DNA of 64,000 nucleotides from Polynucleobacter sp. MWH-UH35A. GTDB lineage: Bacteria; Pseudomonadota; Gammaproteobacteria; Burkholderiales; Burkholderiaceae. A program made the translations under genes and the position numbers. Under the pieces are notes generated by a model. That model worked only from the letters and a program-made list of their open reading frames with translations, searched no databases and had not been told where the DNA came from. Position 1 is the stretch's first letter, and each line of letters opens with the position of its first letter. Below are positions 8,958 to 18,153 of the stretch, piece by piece. Location of the stretch: the NCBI RefSeq assembly GCF_018687075.1, contig NZ_CP061285.1:310001-374000 (forward strand), in the 5' to 3' direction.

Positions 8958-9905
8958 ATGAATAGTTCTAATTTAATTACAATAGTCGTGCCAACTTATG
9001 GAGAGGGTGAGAATGTCTCCCACCTTTATGAGGCTCTAGAAACTAATTTAGTATCTGTTTCCACGTCTTATGAGTTTAATTATATTTTTGTAAATGATGG
9101 CAGCATTGATGATACTTGTGACGTATTACGTGAGCTTGCAAAACTAGATAAAAAAGTAAAAGTTATTGACCTTTCTAGGAATTTCGGTAAGGAGATAGCT
9201 CTCACCGCTGGTGTACATGAGGCTTTAAGCAGTAAAGCAATAATTTGTCTAGATGCAGATATGCAGCACCCGCCAAATTTGATTCCTGACATGATTCAAA
9301 AATGGGAGAGTGGCGCTGAAATAGTTATTGCAATAAGAAAAGAGTCTGAGGATCAACCCATCTTTAGATGGCTTGGATCAAAAGTTTATTATTGGATAAT
9401 AAATAAAATTTCCGAAGTCGAGATGACTCCCCAATCTACTGACTTCAGGCTTTATGACAATAAAGTTATTGAAGCTTTTAAACGTGCCACTGAGCGTCAA
9501 AGAATGTTTAGGGGGATAATGGATTGGCTTGGTTTTAAAAGAGAATATGTTTATTTTTCTGCTCCCAAAAGAATGTATGGTAGTGCAGGTTATTCTTACG
9601 CTAAGTTATTCAGTTTGGCAGTAAATAGCATAACTTCTTTCTCGCTATGGCCGCTAAAGATTGCCGGGTATCTTGGCCTATTATTAATTGTTATAGTGAG
9701 CGGAATCTTTTTGTATTTTCTTGGTTTTTATTTAATATATGGTGTTTTTATTATATCGCCTTTAGCAATAGTGGCATTGTTAAATACTCTTCTAATTGGC
9801 GTTGTTCTTGTGGCCATAGGTCTTGTGGCGCTATATGTGGGCTCCATACATACCGAGGTAATAAATAGACCGCTATACGTCGTTCGAGAAAAAATTAACT
9901 TTTGA
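8958..9905 (+). CDS. Polyprenyl-phosphate glycosyltransferase (DPM1/GtrB-like GT2)
   Basis: A 315-residue GT2 enzyme of the dolichol-phosphate-mannose-synthase-like group. It has ITIVVPTYGEGENV, FVNDGSIDDT, DLSRNFGKEIALTAGV, the metal site CLDADMQHPP, and a C-terminal pair of transmembrane helices (about residues 235-295) as in GtrB and ArnC. Relatives load a sugar onto undecaprenyl phosphate to give a lipid-linked donor for GT-C enzymes working in the periplasm. That matches the several GT-C-like membrane proteins downstream. The stop overlaps the TTG start of the flippase. Confidence 0.85.
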   Translation: MNSSNLITIVVPTYGEGENVSHLYEALETNLVSVSTSYEFNYIFVNDGSIDDTCDVLRELAKLDKKVKVIDLSRNFGKEIALTAGVHEALSSKAIICLDADMQHPPNLIPDMIQKWESGAEIVIAIRKESEDQPIFRWLGSKVYYWIINKISEVEMTPQSTDFRLYDNKVIEAFKRATERQRMFRGIMDWLGFKREYVYFSAPKRMYGSAGYSYAKLFSLAVNSITSFSLWPLKIAGYLGLLLIVIVSGIFLYFLGFYLIYGVFIISPLAIVALLNTLLIGVVLVAIGLVALYVGSIHTEVINRPLYVVREKINF

Positions 9906-11161
9906 AAAATAACGTTTCATTCATAAAAAATTCCATCTTACTAAGTAGTTCTTCATTTTTGGCGGGATTATTTGGGTATGGGTTTCAAATATTAATAGGA
10001 AGAAGTTTAAGTGTTGGGGATTATGCTGCATTTTCATCAGTCTTGGCGGTATCAGTCTTTCTAGTTTCCCCGATCAACGCGACGGTATTGATATATACGA
10101 GGAAAATATCAATTATTTCAGCGAGTGGCGCATTGGGCAGTGTATTAAAATTTTATAAGAAATTGCTAATAAATTTATTTTACGCATCCATCTTAATTCT
10201 ATTTATAGGGTGGTTATTTTTCAAGCAGATATACGTATTTCTAAATTTTAAGTCGGCATATCAATATTATTTGACAATATTGATTACATCCATAAGCGCG
10301 GTTACCCTTATTAATATGGGTGTTATACATGGTCTGCAACAATTTAATCGTTATGCGGCCTTAACTGTTCTTTATCCATTTTTGAAGGCAGTATTTGCCC
10401 TTAGTTTTATCTTATTGGGATTTGAGCTTTATGGGGCGTTAACGGGAGTATTTATAGCCTCCATAGTAGTTTGTATAATCGGGTTTAAATTTATAGAGTC
10501 AGCGACTATAAATTCGATTTCTTCAGATCAAAAAATAAAACAAATAAAATATCTTCCTATATTAATCGCATCTATATGCTTGACCGCATTAACGCAGTTA
10601 GATGTAGTTATTGTCAATAAGTTTTTTGATAATAAGGAAGCTGGAATATTTGCTGCGGTATCTACATTGGGAAAATCAATTTTATATGTTTCGGGTGGCG
10701 TAATAGCTGCAATATATCCAGTTATTGCTAGAATGAGTGTCGCCTACCAGTCCACAAATTCGTTGTTTAAAATTGGATTCGCATCTATTTTTCTAGCATG
10801 TAGTTTAGGTGTTGTAATGTTCAAATTTTTTGGCGCCTTCATAATTACCATGTTATTTGGGGTATCGTATAGCGAGGCGGGAAACTTACTTTGGCTTTAC
10901 TCTCTTGCAATCATGCCTATGGCTTTGACTATATTCTGTGAAAATTACATGATTGCCAAGGGCTCAGTAATATTTGCATGGCTATTTCTTGTGGCTGCAC
11001 CTATTGAGATATTGGCAATATACCTATTTAGTAGCTCACTTTTAAACGTTATAACTATAATAGGTATCTCAAATTCGACGATATTGATATCTGGGTTAAT
11101 GGCAATGTATATTAATTTTATTTATTCTAAAAGTAAGTTAATAGACGCATCAATCCAATAA
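9902..11161 (+). CDS. Oligosaccharide flippase (Wzx-like)
   Basis: A 419-residue polytopic membrane protein beginning FIKNSILLSSSSFLAGLFGYGFQILIGRSLSVGDYAAF, a flippase-type opening helix with the family's R-x-L-x-x-x-DYA segment. It starts at TTG 9902 inside the stop of the polyprenyl-P glycosyltransferase (TTGA), so the two are probably coupled. It is unrelated at residue level, as far as can be judged by eye, to the flippase at 6187-7383. It would export a second glycan unit or a unit of different structure. Confidence 0.83.
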   Translation: MKNNVSFIKNSILLSSSSFLAGLFGYGFQILIGRSLSVGDYAAFSSVLAVSVFLVSPINATVLIYTRKISIISASGALGSVLKFYKKLLINLFYASILILFIGWLFFKQIYVFLNFKSAYQYYLTILITSISAVTLINMGVIHGLQQFNRYAALTVLYPFLKAVFALSFILLGFELYGALTGVFIASIVVCIIGFKFIESATINSISSDQKIKQIKYLPILIASICLTALTQLDVVIVNKFFDNKEAGIFAAVSTLGKSILYVSGGVIAAIYPVIARMSVAYQSTNSLFKIGFASIFLACSLGVVMFKFFGAFIITMLFGVSYSEAGNLLWLYSLAIMPMALTIFCENYMIAKGSVIFAWLFLVAAPIEILAIYLFSSSLLNVITIIGISNSTILISGLMAMYINFIYSKSKLIDASIQ

Positions 11162-11223
11162 ATTTAATTGTCTTTTTCTATGACTTTAGCTAAACATTCC
11201 GTATTGTTTGAGAGATTTTCAGA

Positions 11224-12324
11224 ATGAAAATTGTCTGGATGACTTGGAAAGATATGGGGCACCCTCAAGCGGGGGGTGCCGAGTTAGTTAATGAGGAATT
11301 GGCTAAAAGGTTGATATTGGAGGGTCATCAGGTTAAGTTTTTGGTGGGGGGGTGGCATAACTGCAAGGAGGAGGAGGAAAGGGATGGGTATCAAATTGTC
11401 AGGCTAGGCAGTAGATACACTGTATATCTAAAAGCGTTTTTTTATTTCCAAAGAAATTTAAAAGATTGGCCCGATCTTGTCATTGATGAGTGTAATACCA
11501 TTCCCTTTTTCGCTAAATTTTACGTCAGTTGCAAAACTGTTTTTATGATTCAGCAGTTAGCGAGACAGGTGTGGTTTTATCAACTGCCATTTCCATTTTC
11601 ACTTATTGGATATTTTTTGGAGCCCTTCTATTTGAGATTATTTAGGGATCAAAAAACATTTACATTTGCTGAATCTACTAAACAAGATTTGCTTGAACTT
11701 GGTTTCAAAGAAGATCTTATTAGGATAATATCCGAAACTTTTACAATAAATCCTGTTGAAAAAATTGAAGAAATTCAAAAGCCAGACAATCCAACAATTT
11801 TATTTTTTTCTGCATTGCGTGAAATGAAGCGCCCAGATCATGTCATTAAGGCATTTGAGCACGCAAAACCCAGGTTAAAAAATTTGAAATTGATTGTTGG
11901 CGGCGATGGTTTTGGGCGATATGCGGCTCGTGTAAAAAGAATGATTGCAAATTCTCCATATTCAGATGATATTCAATTCTTAGGTTCAATTCGTGATGAA
12001 AAATTGAAATGTAAAATAATGCAGTCGGCACACTATATTTGTTGCACCTCCGTTAGGGAAGGTTGGGGAATAATCGTTTCCGAAGCTGGTTCTCAGGGTA
12101 CCCCGGCAATTGTTTATGACATACATGGACTTAGGGATGCTGTTGAAAATGGGCTGGCTGGAATTATTGTTAAGAAAAATTCACCCGAAAGTATGGCTGA
12201 ATCAATTATTTCGGCGTTTCAGGATCATCAGCAATACGGAAATATTCAATTTAAAGCACACAAGCTGGCTTGCTCTGTAAATATTTCTAGAACCTACGAC
12301 ATATTTTTTAATTTTCTAAAGTAA
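11224..12324 (+). CDS. Glycosyltransferase family 4
   Basis: A 366-residue GT-B glycosyltransferase. It opens with MKIVWMTWKDMGHPQAGGAELVNEELAKRL, where AGGAE is the GT4 glycine loop. Its donor-site features are FFSALREMKRPDHVIKAFE, VGGDGFGRYAARVKR and SVREGWGIIVSEAGSQGTP with the E-x7-E pair. The start ATG is well separated (62 nt) from the flippase. The gene is followed after 8 nt by an epimerase gene. Composition is intermediate between the flanks and the very AT-rich core. Confidence 0.85.
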   Translation: MKIVWMTWKDMGHPQAGGAELVNEELAKRLILEGHQVKFLVGGWHNCKEEEERDGYQIVRLGSRYTVYLKAFFYFQRNLKDWPDLVIDECNTIPFFAKFYVSCKTVFMIQQLARQVWFYQLPFPFSLIGYFLEPFYLRLFRDQKTFTFAESTKQDLLELGFKEDLIRIISETFTINPVEKIEEIQKPDNPTILFFSALREMKRPDHVIKAFEHAKPRLKNLKLIVGGDGFGRYAARVKRMIANSPYSDDIQFLGSIRDEKLKCKIMQSAHYICCTSVREGWGIIVSEAGSQGTPAIVYDIHGLRDAVENGLAGIIVKKNSPESMAESIISAFQDHQQYGNIQFKAHKLACSVNISRTYDIFFNFLK

Positions 12325-12332
12325 GGCGAAAG

Positions 12333-13364
12333 ATGGGAAAAATTTTAATAACTGGTGGGGCTGGATTTATTGGATCTAACGCAGCATGTTATTTTTCTGA
12401 AAAGGGTTGGCAGGTTGTGGTTTTAGATAACCTCTCAAGAAAAGGTGCGAATATTAATTGTGAATTTATACAAGGACTACCAAACGTTATTTTTAAAAAA
12501 GGTGACATTAGGGATGTGAATTTGGTAAATCAGCTTATCAAGCAAGAGGGTTTTAATGCAATTTTGCATCTAGCGGGGCAGGTTGCAGTTACAACATCTC
12601 TGGTTGACCCTGAAGAAGATTTTGAGATTAATGCAAGAGGAACTTTTAATATCTTAGAGGCGATTAGAAAGCATAGCCCAAATACAGTTCTTATATATTC
12701 ATCGACTAACAAAGTATATGGGAAGATGGAGAACACATCAGTTATTGAAAGGAATGGTCGATATGAATATGAAAATCTTCAGAATGGGATAAGCGAAGAA
12801 TATCCTCTTTCATTTTACTCGCCTTATGGTTGCTCTAAAGGTGCTGGGGATCAATATGTTATTGATTACGCGAGAATATATGGCCTGCGAACGATATCGT
12901 TTAGGCAATCATGTATATACGGACCCCGTCAATTTGGCGTTGAAGATCAGGGGTGGATAGCATGGTTCACAATTGCCAGCATGCTTGGAAAATCTATAAC
13001 AGTTTATGGAGATGGAAAGCAGATACGTGATGTTTTGCATGTCAGCGATTTGGTAAGGGCATATGATTTGGCGATACAGTACTCCGATAAGGCATCGGGA
13101 CATGCTTTTAATATTGGTGGCGGAAAAAGTAATACCCTGTCACTAAATGAGCTGGTTAAAAAAATTGAAAAAGAATCCGGGGAAAAGATCGAATATATTC
13201 AATCTGATTGGCGTCCGGGCGATCAAAAAGTATTTGTATGTGATACATCCAAAATTAATAAATTTTTGGGTTGGAATGCGGTCGTAGGCGTAAATGATGG
13301 GTTGGGTGAGCTTTATTCATGGACAACTGAACATCTCGATGAAATTCGAAAAGCGCTAAGATAG
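12333..13364 (+). CDS. NAD-dependent epimerase, CDP-paratose 2-epimerase (TyvE)-like
   Basis: A 343-residue extended [20 protein letters not shown] is the NAD-binding GxxGxxG; YSSTNKVYG, FYSPYGCSKGAGDQYVIDYAR (catalytic Y-x3-K) and SCIYGPRQFGVEDQGWIAWF are close to the signature of CDP-paratose 2-epimerase (tyvelose epimerase). Known TyvE enzymes interconvert CDP-paratose and CDP-tyvelose in O-antigen synthesis. No genes for making CDP-3,6-dideoxyhexoses (ddhA-D) are visible here, so the physiological substrate is open; another NDP-sugar 2- or 4-epimerisation is possible. Confidence 0.75.
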   Translation: MGKILITGGAGFIGSNAACYFSEKGWQVVVLDNLSRKGANINCEFIQGLPNVIFKKGDIRDVNLVNQLIKQEGFNAILHLAGQVAVTTSLVDPEEDFEINARGTFNILEAIRKHSPNTVLIYSSTNKVYGKMENTSVIERNGRYEYENLQNGISEEYPLSFYSPYGCSKGAGDQYVIDYARIYGLRTISFRQSCIYGPRQFGVEDQGWIAWFTIASMLGKSITVYGDGKQIRDVLHVSDLVRAYDLAIQYSDKASGHAFNIGGGKSNTLSLNELVKKIEKESGEKIEYIQSDWRPGDQKVFVCDTSKINKFLGWNAVVGVNDGLGELYSWTTEHLDEIRKALR

Positions 13365-13365
13365 A

Positions 13366-14214
13366 ATGGATAAAATCAGCATCGTAGTAACTACCTACAA
13401 GTTTGAGGATACGCTTATGCGATGTTTAGATTCAATCAGCAATCAAGAATATGAAAACTATGAGTTGATAGTGGTTGATTCATCTAATGATAGTTGTATT
13501 AGAAAAATTGTAGAGCAGTATCCTAAGGCTAAATATATAAAATCCAAAAATTATGAAAGATCCGCAAAGAGAAATGAGGGGGCAGAATTAGCCGAGGGGA
13601 AATATTTGGCCATTATTGATAGCGATATGATTCTTGACAAGACTGTAATTTCTGAAAGTTACCAACGTTTTTCCGGTGACGAATCATTGAGAATGTTATG
13701 CATACCAGAAAGATCTAGTGGTCATGGATTTTGGAGTAGATGCAAATCTCTTGAAAGATCACTTTATGACAAAATTATTTGGATGCAGGCGGCTAGAGTT
13801 TTTAAAAGAGAAACCTTCATAGAATTCAACGGGTATGATCCGGAGAACATTGGCTCTGAAGATTACGAGCTCCCTAGAAGGGTGGAGTATAAGTACGGAA
13901 CCAAGTGTCTTTCAATTATAGAAAGTAAGGTGACACAGCAAGAGGGAAAAATAACCTTGTTGGGACAGTTGAGAAAAAAAATGTATTACTCTAAATCTTT
14001 TGTAAAGTATTCACAGGGCATTGAAACAAAAGAATCTTTTAAGTTGCAGTCAAGTTTGGCTTATAGATATTGGATTTTTTTTAAACACAGTAACAAAGCA
14101 AGGGAAAATTTTCCCTTATGGGCGGGCGCCATACTCTTAAAAACATTAGAGTTTACTGCGGGTGGTTTGGGTTATATTTACTATAAATCAATGAGTTATG
14201 TCACAAAAAAGTGA
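13366..14214 (+). CDS. Glycosyltransferase family 2
   Basis: A 282-residue GT2 enzyme starting one base after the epimerase stop. Motifs: ISIVVTTYKFEDTL, IVVDSSNDSC, the AKRNEGAELAEGKYL loop, and the metal site IIDSDMILD around residue 86. Late GSEDYELPRRVEYKYG holds the acidic catalytic-base region common to GT2 enzymes. The last 17 nt overlap the next gene. Sugar specificity is unknown. Confidence 0.83.
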   Translation: MDKISIVVTTYKFEDTLMRCLDSISNQEYENYELIVVDSSNDSCIRKIVEQYPKAKYIKSKNYERSAKRNEGAELAEGKYLAIIDSDMILDKTVISESYQRFSGDESLRMLCIPERSSGHGFWSRCKSLERSLYDKIIWMQAARVFKRETFIEFNGYDPENIGSEDYELPRRVEYKYGTKCLSIIESKVTQQEGKITLLGQLRKKMYYSKSFVKYSQGIETKESFKLQSSLAYRYWIFFKHSNKARENFPLWAGAILLKTLEFTAGGLGYIYYKSMSYVTKK

Positions 14215-15055
14215 GCTAATGTTTGTAGTTGGCTTTAGCAGGTTGGCGCAGAAAGTCACTCAGAGGCCCGACTTTAAAAAATATAAAAAAATAGTAATTT
14301 CAAGAAGAAGTGTTAAGGGTATAAGCTCAAAAAAAATAGATACTATTAAATATAAAAATAGGAAAAAAATTAAGCAGCTAATTTCAAAATATAGATCCAT
14401 TATCGTTTTAAATACAAGCGCAAATTATGGACCGAGAAAGTTCAATGCTTGTTCCATGGTAGATGGGAATCATCTATTCCCCAAAAAAATATTAGAATAC
14501 ATACCCAGAAATAAAATTACTAAGGTAATAAATATTGATACAGCTTTAAATAAATTTGAAAATTATTATTCAGCAAGAAAAAAAAAGCATTTTAATTGGT
14601 TAAGATGCTATGCATTGAAACGAAAAATTAGTTTAATAAATTTAGTGGCTGAGTCATACTACTATCTTGATGGATCCCCCGGTTCATTGATAGATTATTT
14701 ATATCATTGCATGCAAAATTCAGTAGTAGCAAAAATTAGGAATGGGGATCATCAAAGAGATTTTGTAAGTGCAAATCAGCTTTTTTATGCTATCAAAAGG
14801 TCTGTAGATATTCGATTGAGAAAAGGCTCATTAAGGAAAATAAATATTTGTACTGGAAAACTATACAAAATAAAAGATATACCCAAAATTCTTGAAAATA
14901 AATTTAATAAAACAATCGAAGTAGAAATTGAAACTTATCCATCAAAAAAAATGCAGCAAGTGTTTAGATCTAAATCACAATATAAATTAGAGACTTTCAT
15001 TAAAAAAGGGGTGAAAAATCTCGAGGAAGATATGCAAATTCGGGGAACGATTTGA
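14198..15055 (+). CDS. Degenerate SDR / NAD-dependent epimerase-dehydratase-like protein
   Basis: A basic 285-residue protein that is not a clear member of any family. It has the outline of an extended SDR. There is a weak N-terminal nucleotide-binding segment (FVVGFSRLAQKV, only one glycine of GxxGxxG in place). A VINIDTALNKFENYYSARKKK stretch carries a T115 and Y124-x3-K128 set resembling the catalytic triad, and RNGDHQRDFVSANQL resembles the usual GDGxQxRDFxxVxD segment. CDP-abequose-type synthases have a similar layout, which is interesting beside a TyvE-like enzyme, but the glycine loop is poor. It may bind a sugar nucleotide without classical NAD binding. Confidence 0.5.
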   Translation: MSQKSELMFVVGFSRLAQKVTQRPDFKKYKKIVISRRSVKGISSKKIDTIKYKNRKKIKQLISKYRSIIVLNTSANYGPRKFNACSMVDGNHLFPKKILEYIPRNKITKVINIDTALNKFENYYSARKKKHFNWLRCYALKRKISLINLVAESYYYLDGSPGSLIDYLYHCMQNSVVAKIRNGDHQRDFVSANQLFYAIKRSVDIRLRKGSLRKINICTGKLYKIKDIPKILENKFNKTIEVEIETYPSKKMQQVFRSKSQYKLETFIKKGVKNLEEDMQIRGTI

Positions 15056-16080
15056 TAAAGGTATCGGTAATAATCGTTAATTGGAATGGAAAAAAATGGC
15101 TGAAAGAATGCATAGAATCCATCTTAAGACAGGACTATCAAAATTTAGAAATAATATTTATTGATAATGCGTCAACAGATGATTCTGTGGATTTTATAAA
15201 AATAAATTATCCAAAAGTAATAGTAAAAGTTCTTAGTGAGAATTTTGGATTTGCAAAAGCAAACAATATAGGAAACCAAATTGCTAGCGGAGAATATATT
15301 CTGCTTTTGAATAACGATACAAAATTAAAACCAGACTGTATTAGTGAGATGGTGAAAGGATTTATTGCCAAAAAAAATGCAGGCGCTATTCAAGCAAAAT
15401 TAGTAAGAATGGGTAATGAAGGTATTATCGACTCTTGCGGCTCATTTTTAACATTATCTACGATCCTCTATCACTATGGGGTTGGAAAAAAATCAAACAA
15501 AGATATATATTCACATCCTTTTCGCGTCTTTAGTAGCAAAGGGGCATGCATGATGATAAAAGCAGAGGCGATTAAAAAAGTTGGATTATTTGATGGCAGA
15601 TATTGGTGCTACTATGAGGAATCGGATTTTTGTCACCGAATTATTAACAACGGTTTTGAGTGCTGGTATTGGCCAAATGCAGTATGTGAGCACCATGTTG
15701 GTGGAACTTCAGTCTTATTCGGCAGCGAGATTGTTCAATATCATAATTTGAAAAATAAATTATGCTCTTATATAAAGAATTTTTCGACAGCTATGAATGT
15801 AATACTTCTACCAACTGCAATTCTAGCTGCAATAATGCAATTTCTGCCGAGTATAATTAAGGGAAATTTTAAATCTATTAATGTATTATATTCGGCCGTA
15901 AGATGGAATTTAGTTAATATAAATGATACTTTGGCACTCAAAAAAAAATATGGTAGCAATAACTTCAATGCTGATATGACAGTACTTAAGAAATATATAA
16001 AAAGACCAGGATTAAGCTACTATCTAGCTTTATTTAAGGGCCTGGAAGAATATAATGATATTGAGATAGGTAGTGAATAA
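15052..16080 (+). CDS. Glycosyltransferase family 2 (WbbL/rhamnosyltransferase-like)
   Basis: A 342-residue GT2 protein: VSVIIVNWNGKKWLKECIES, FIDNASTDDS, ENFGFAKANNIG, LLLNNDTKL (DXD position), the late FSSKGACMMIKAEAIKKVGLFD and YYEESDFCHRI. The last ~100 residues add hydrophobic segments that may anchor it to the inner membrane. The start is TTG 15052 overlapping the previous stop by 4 nt. Its stop overlaps the GTG start of the GT-C-like gene by 8 nt, giving a chain of coupled genes. Confidence 0.84.
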   Translation: MIKVSVIIVNWNGKKWLKECIESILRQDYQNLEIIFIDNASTDDSVDFIKINYPKVIVKVLSENFGFAKANNIGNQIASGEYILLLNNDTKLKPDCISEMVKGFIAKKNAGAIQAKLVRMGNEGIIDSCGSFLTLSTILYHYGVGKKSNKDIYSHPFRVFSSKGACMMIKAEAIKKVGLFDGRYWCYYEESDFCHRIINNGFECWYWPNAVCEHHVGGTSVLFGSEIVQYHNLKNKLCSYIKNFSTAMNVILLPTAILAAIMQFLPSIIKGNFKSINVLYSAVRWNLVNINDTLALKKKYGSNNFNADMTVLKKYIKRPGLSYYLALFKGLEEYNDIEIGSE

Positions 16081-18115
16081 GTTATTTGAAATTAAACTAA
16101 TATTCTTAGTTAATATTATCCTGGCATTAGTGGTATTTATAAGTTTTGGAAAATATTACTATATAGGAGGAGATGCTTCTCAATATTTTTATATTGATCC
16201 AAATTTATATACTAATGAGCAGTATTTATATAATATACATTGGGGTAATACCTTGGCTGGACAGGGGCAACAATTTACTCAAATTTATCAGTTGCCTTTT
16301 TTCTTCTTCATAAAAGTATTGAAATTTTTAACAATTGATGCAATTAATATTCAGGCACTTTTATTTTCCTTGAATATTTTAATTTCATACAACCTATTTT
16401 ATTTAATAATAAAAAAATTAGGCCTTGAAAAAGAAAATAAATTAAATGTAATTTATATTTTTATTCCTCTATTATATATTTTAAATCCATACACTTATAC
16501 AACAATCGCTACCCACGGGCTATACGCACATTTTTTAATCTCATATTTTCCAGTTTTTATTTATTGCATATTTTTATCTGGAAATATTGGAAAATTAATA
16601 ATAATACCCATTAGCTATCTTTATTCTTTCGCATTATTTAGTATTCCGTGGGTAATAGGAACAGTAGTGTGCATATTTCCTTTTATAGTATATTTATTTA
16701 TCAAATCAAGATTTAAATTAAAAATACTATTAACAATTTTTTTAATTGTCATGGTTAATCTGTTTTGGTTAATTCCTTTGATATGGCAAATACTTGGTAA
16801 TGAAAGCTTATCTTTTGGATATGTATCAACAGAAACAACAAGAGCAGTATTGGCAGAGGTAACAAGTTTAAATAGCATCATATTTCCTTTAATGGGCATG
16901 TCAATGCCAAGATGGTATGAAAATAAACTAAGCTTATATCTAGGGTTTCTATACGGATTTATATTTATAGGTTTAATATCCAACTACATATTAAATTTAA
17001 AAAATAAATCAGCAATTAATTTGGCAATATTATTTAGTTGGTTTTTAGCAGTTTTTTTATATACATTAAATATTGGAATTTTAAGTAAGGAAATAGATTT
17101 TTATAGCACGCTACCTTTAGCGGGCCTATTCAAAAATAACTTTGATAAGTTTTCTCTTGGTTTGGGATTTACATCATCAATATTAATGGCTTTAATATTA
17201 GTTAATTTTTCTAAAAATAAATTTAATATTTGCGTTTTATTTCTTATTCTATATGTAATTGCGAATATAAATGGTGTAATTTATTCAGAACTAAAAACAC
17301 CTCTATGGACAACAAATGAAACGTCTAGAAAATTGACTAGTCTATCAAAGCAATATACAGATTTAACAAAATACTTGTCCAATAAAGATGTTAAAAATAT
17401 ATTATTCTTACCATTAAATATGCCAGGTTATATGGTTATTAAAGGCGTAAATTTAGATGAAAATTATATAGGCGTACCAATTTTTAATCTAACAGAAAAA
17501 AATAAAATAGGATTTTGGGGAAAATTTAGTTTTGCCAATTATGAGAACTTTGATAGAGTTCAGCGATATATTAGAAATAATGAATCAAATAAATTACTTA
17601 ATATTTTACAAAATTTTGGTATAAATACTATCGTATTTATAAAAAGTATTGATAATGATTTAAAAAATAGTTATTTATATAAAAATGGACCAGAAGATTT
17701 GTATGTGGATTCCTATAAAGTTATTGAATTATTAAAACCACAAGAAAAAATAAATTTAAATAGTGAATACGATATCTACAGAATAAATAATAAATATAAT
17801 TTTCAAAATGGCATAAAGGGGAAGCCTGGCATTATTAATTATGCTTATGATGAAAAGGTGGTTACAGATGTAAATTTCAATAGTAGTATTCAGCTATATA
17901 TTAATAACAAAAATCAAAATGAAAGAATTGAAAAGAATGATTACTATAATATAGAAATCAATTTAAGCGGTCTTAATAATAATGATATCAATTCTATATA
18001 CTTATATTCACCGCAAGTTAAAACTTTAGTAAGTATTTCAAAAATGTGTGCAACATTTAGTCTATTAATATTTATACTTGCTATTACTTTATTTATTATT
18101 AAAATTAAAAGATAA
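16073..18115 (+). CDS. Large GT-C-like membrane glycosyltransferase (AftD/DUF3367-like outline)
   Basis: A 680-residue protein in very AT-rich DNA. Residues 1-~400 form about eleven hydrophobic helices. The first periplasmic loop has IGGDASQYFYIDP, the acidic-loop arrangement of GT-C enzymes that use lipid-linked sugars. A late NNFDKFSLGLGF segment resembles the conserved region before the last helices of AftD-type arabinosyltransferases. Residues ~420-650 form a soluble Asn-rich domain, and one helix closes the protein. It likely adds a sugar in the periplasm with a polyprenyl-P-sugar made by the GtrB-like enzyme at 8958. The same architecture recurs, split in two, at 20642-22769. Confidence 0.55.
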   Translation: MNKLFEIKLIFLVNIILALVVFISFGKYYYIGGDASQYFYIDPNLYTNEQYLYNIHWGNTLAGQGQQFTQIYQLPFFFFIKVLKFLTIDAINIQALLFSLNILISYNLFYLIIKKLGLEKENKLNVIYIFIPLLYILNPYTYTTIATHGLYAHFLISYFPVFIYCIFLSGNIGKLIIIPISYLYSFALFSIPWVIGTVVCIFPFIVYLFIKSRFKLKILLTIFLIVMVNLFWLIPLIWQILGNESLSFGYVSTETTRAVLAEVTSLNSIIFPLMGMSMPRWYENKLSLYLGFLYGFIFIGLISNYILNLKNKSAINLAILFSWFLAVFLYTLNIGILSKEIDFYSTLPLAGLFKNNFDKFSLGLGFTSSILMALILVNFSKNKFNICVLFLILYVIANINGVIYSELKTPLWTTNETSRKLTSLSKQYTDLTKYLSNKDVKNILFLPLNMPGYMVIKGVNLDENYIGVPIFNLTEKNKIGFWGKFSFANYENFDRVQRYIRNNESNKLLNILQNFGINTIVFIKSIDNDLKNSYLYKNGPEDLYVDSYKVIELLKPQEKINLNSEYDIYRINNKYNFQNGIKGKPGIINYAYDEKVVTDVNFNSSIQLYINNKNQNERIEKNDYYNIEINLSGLNNNDINSIYLYSPQVKTLVSISKMCATFSLLIFILAITLFIIKIKR

Positions 18116-18153
18116 ATAATTCCATATATTTAGTTTTATAGTCTAGAGATATA

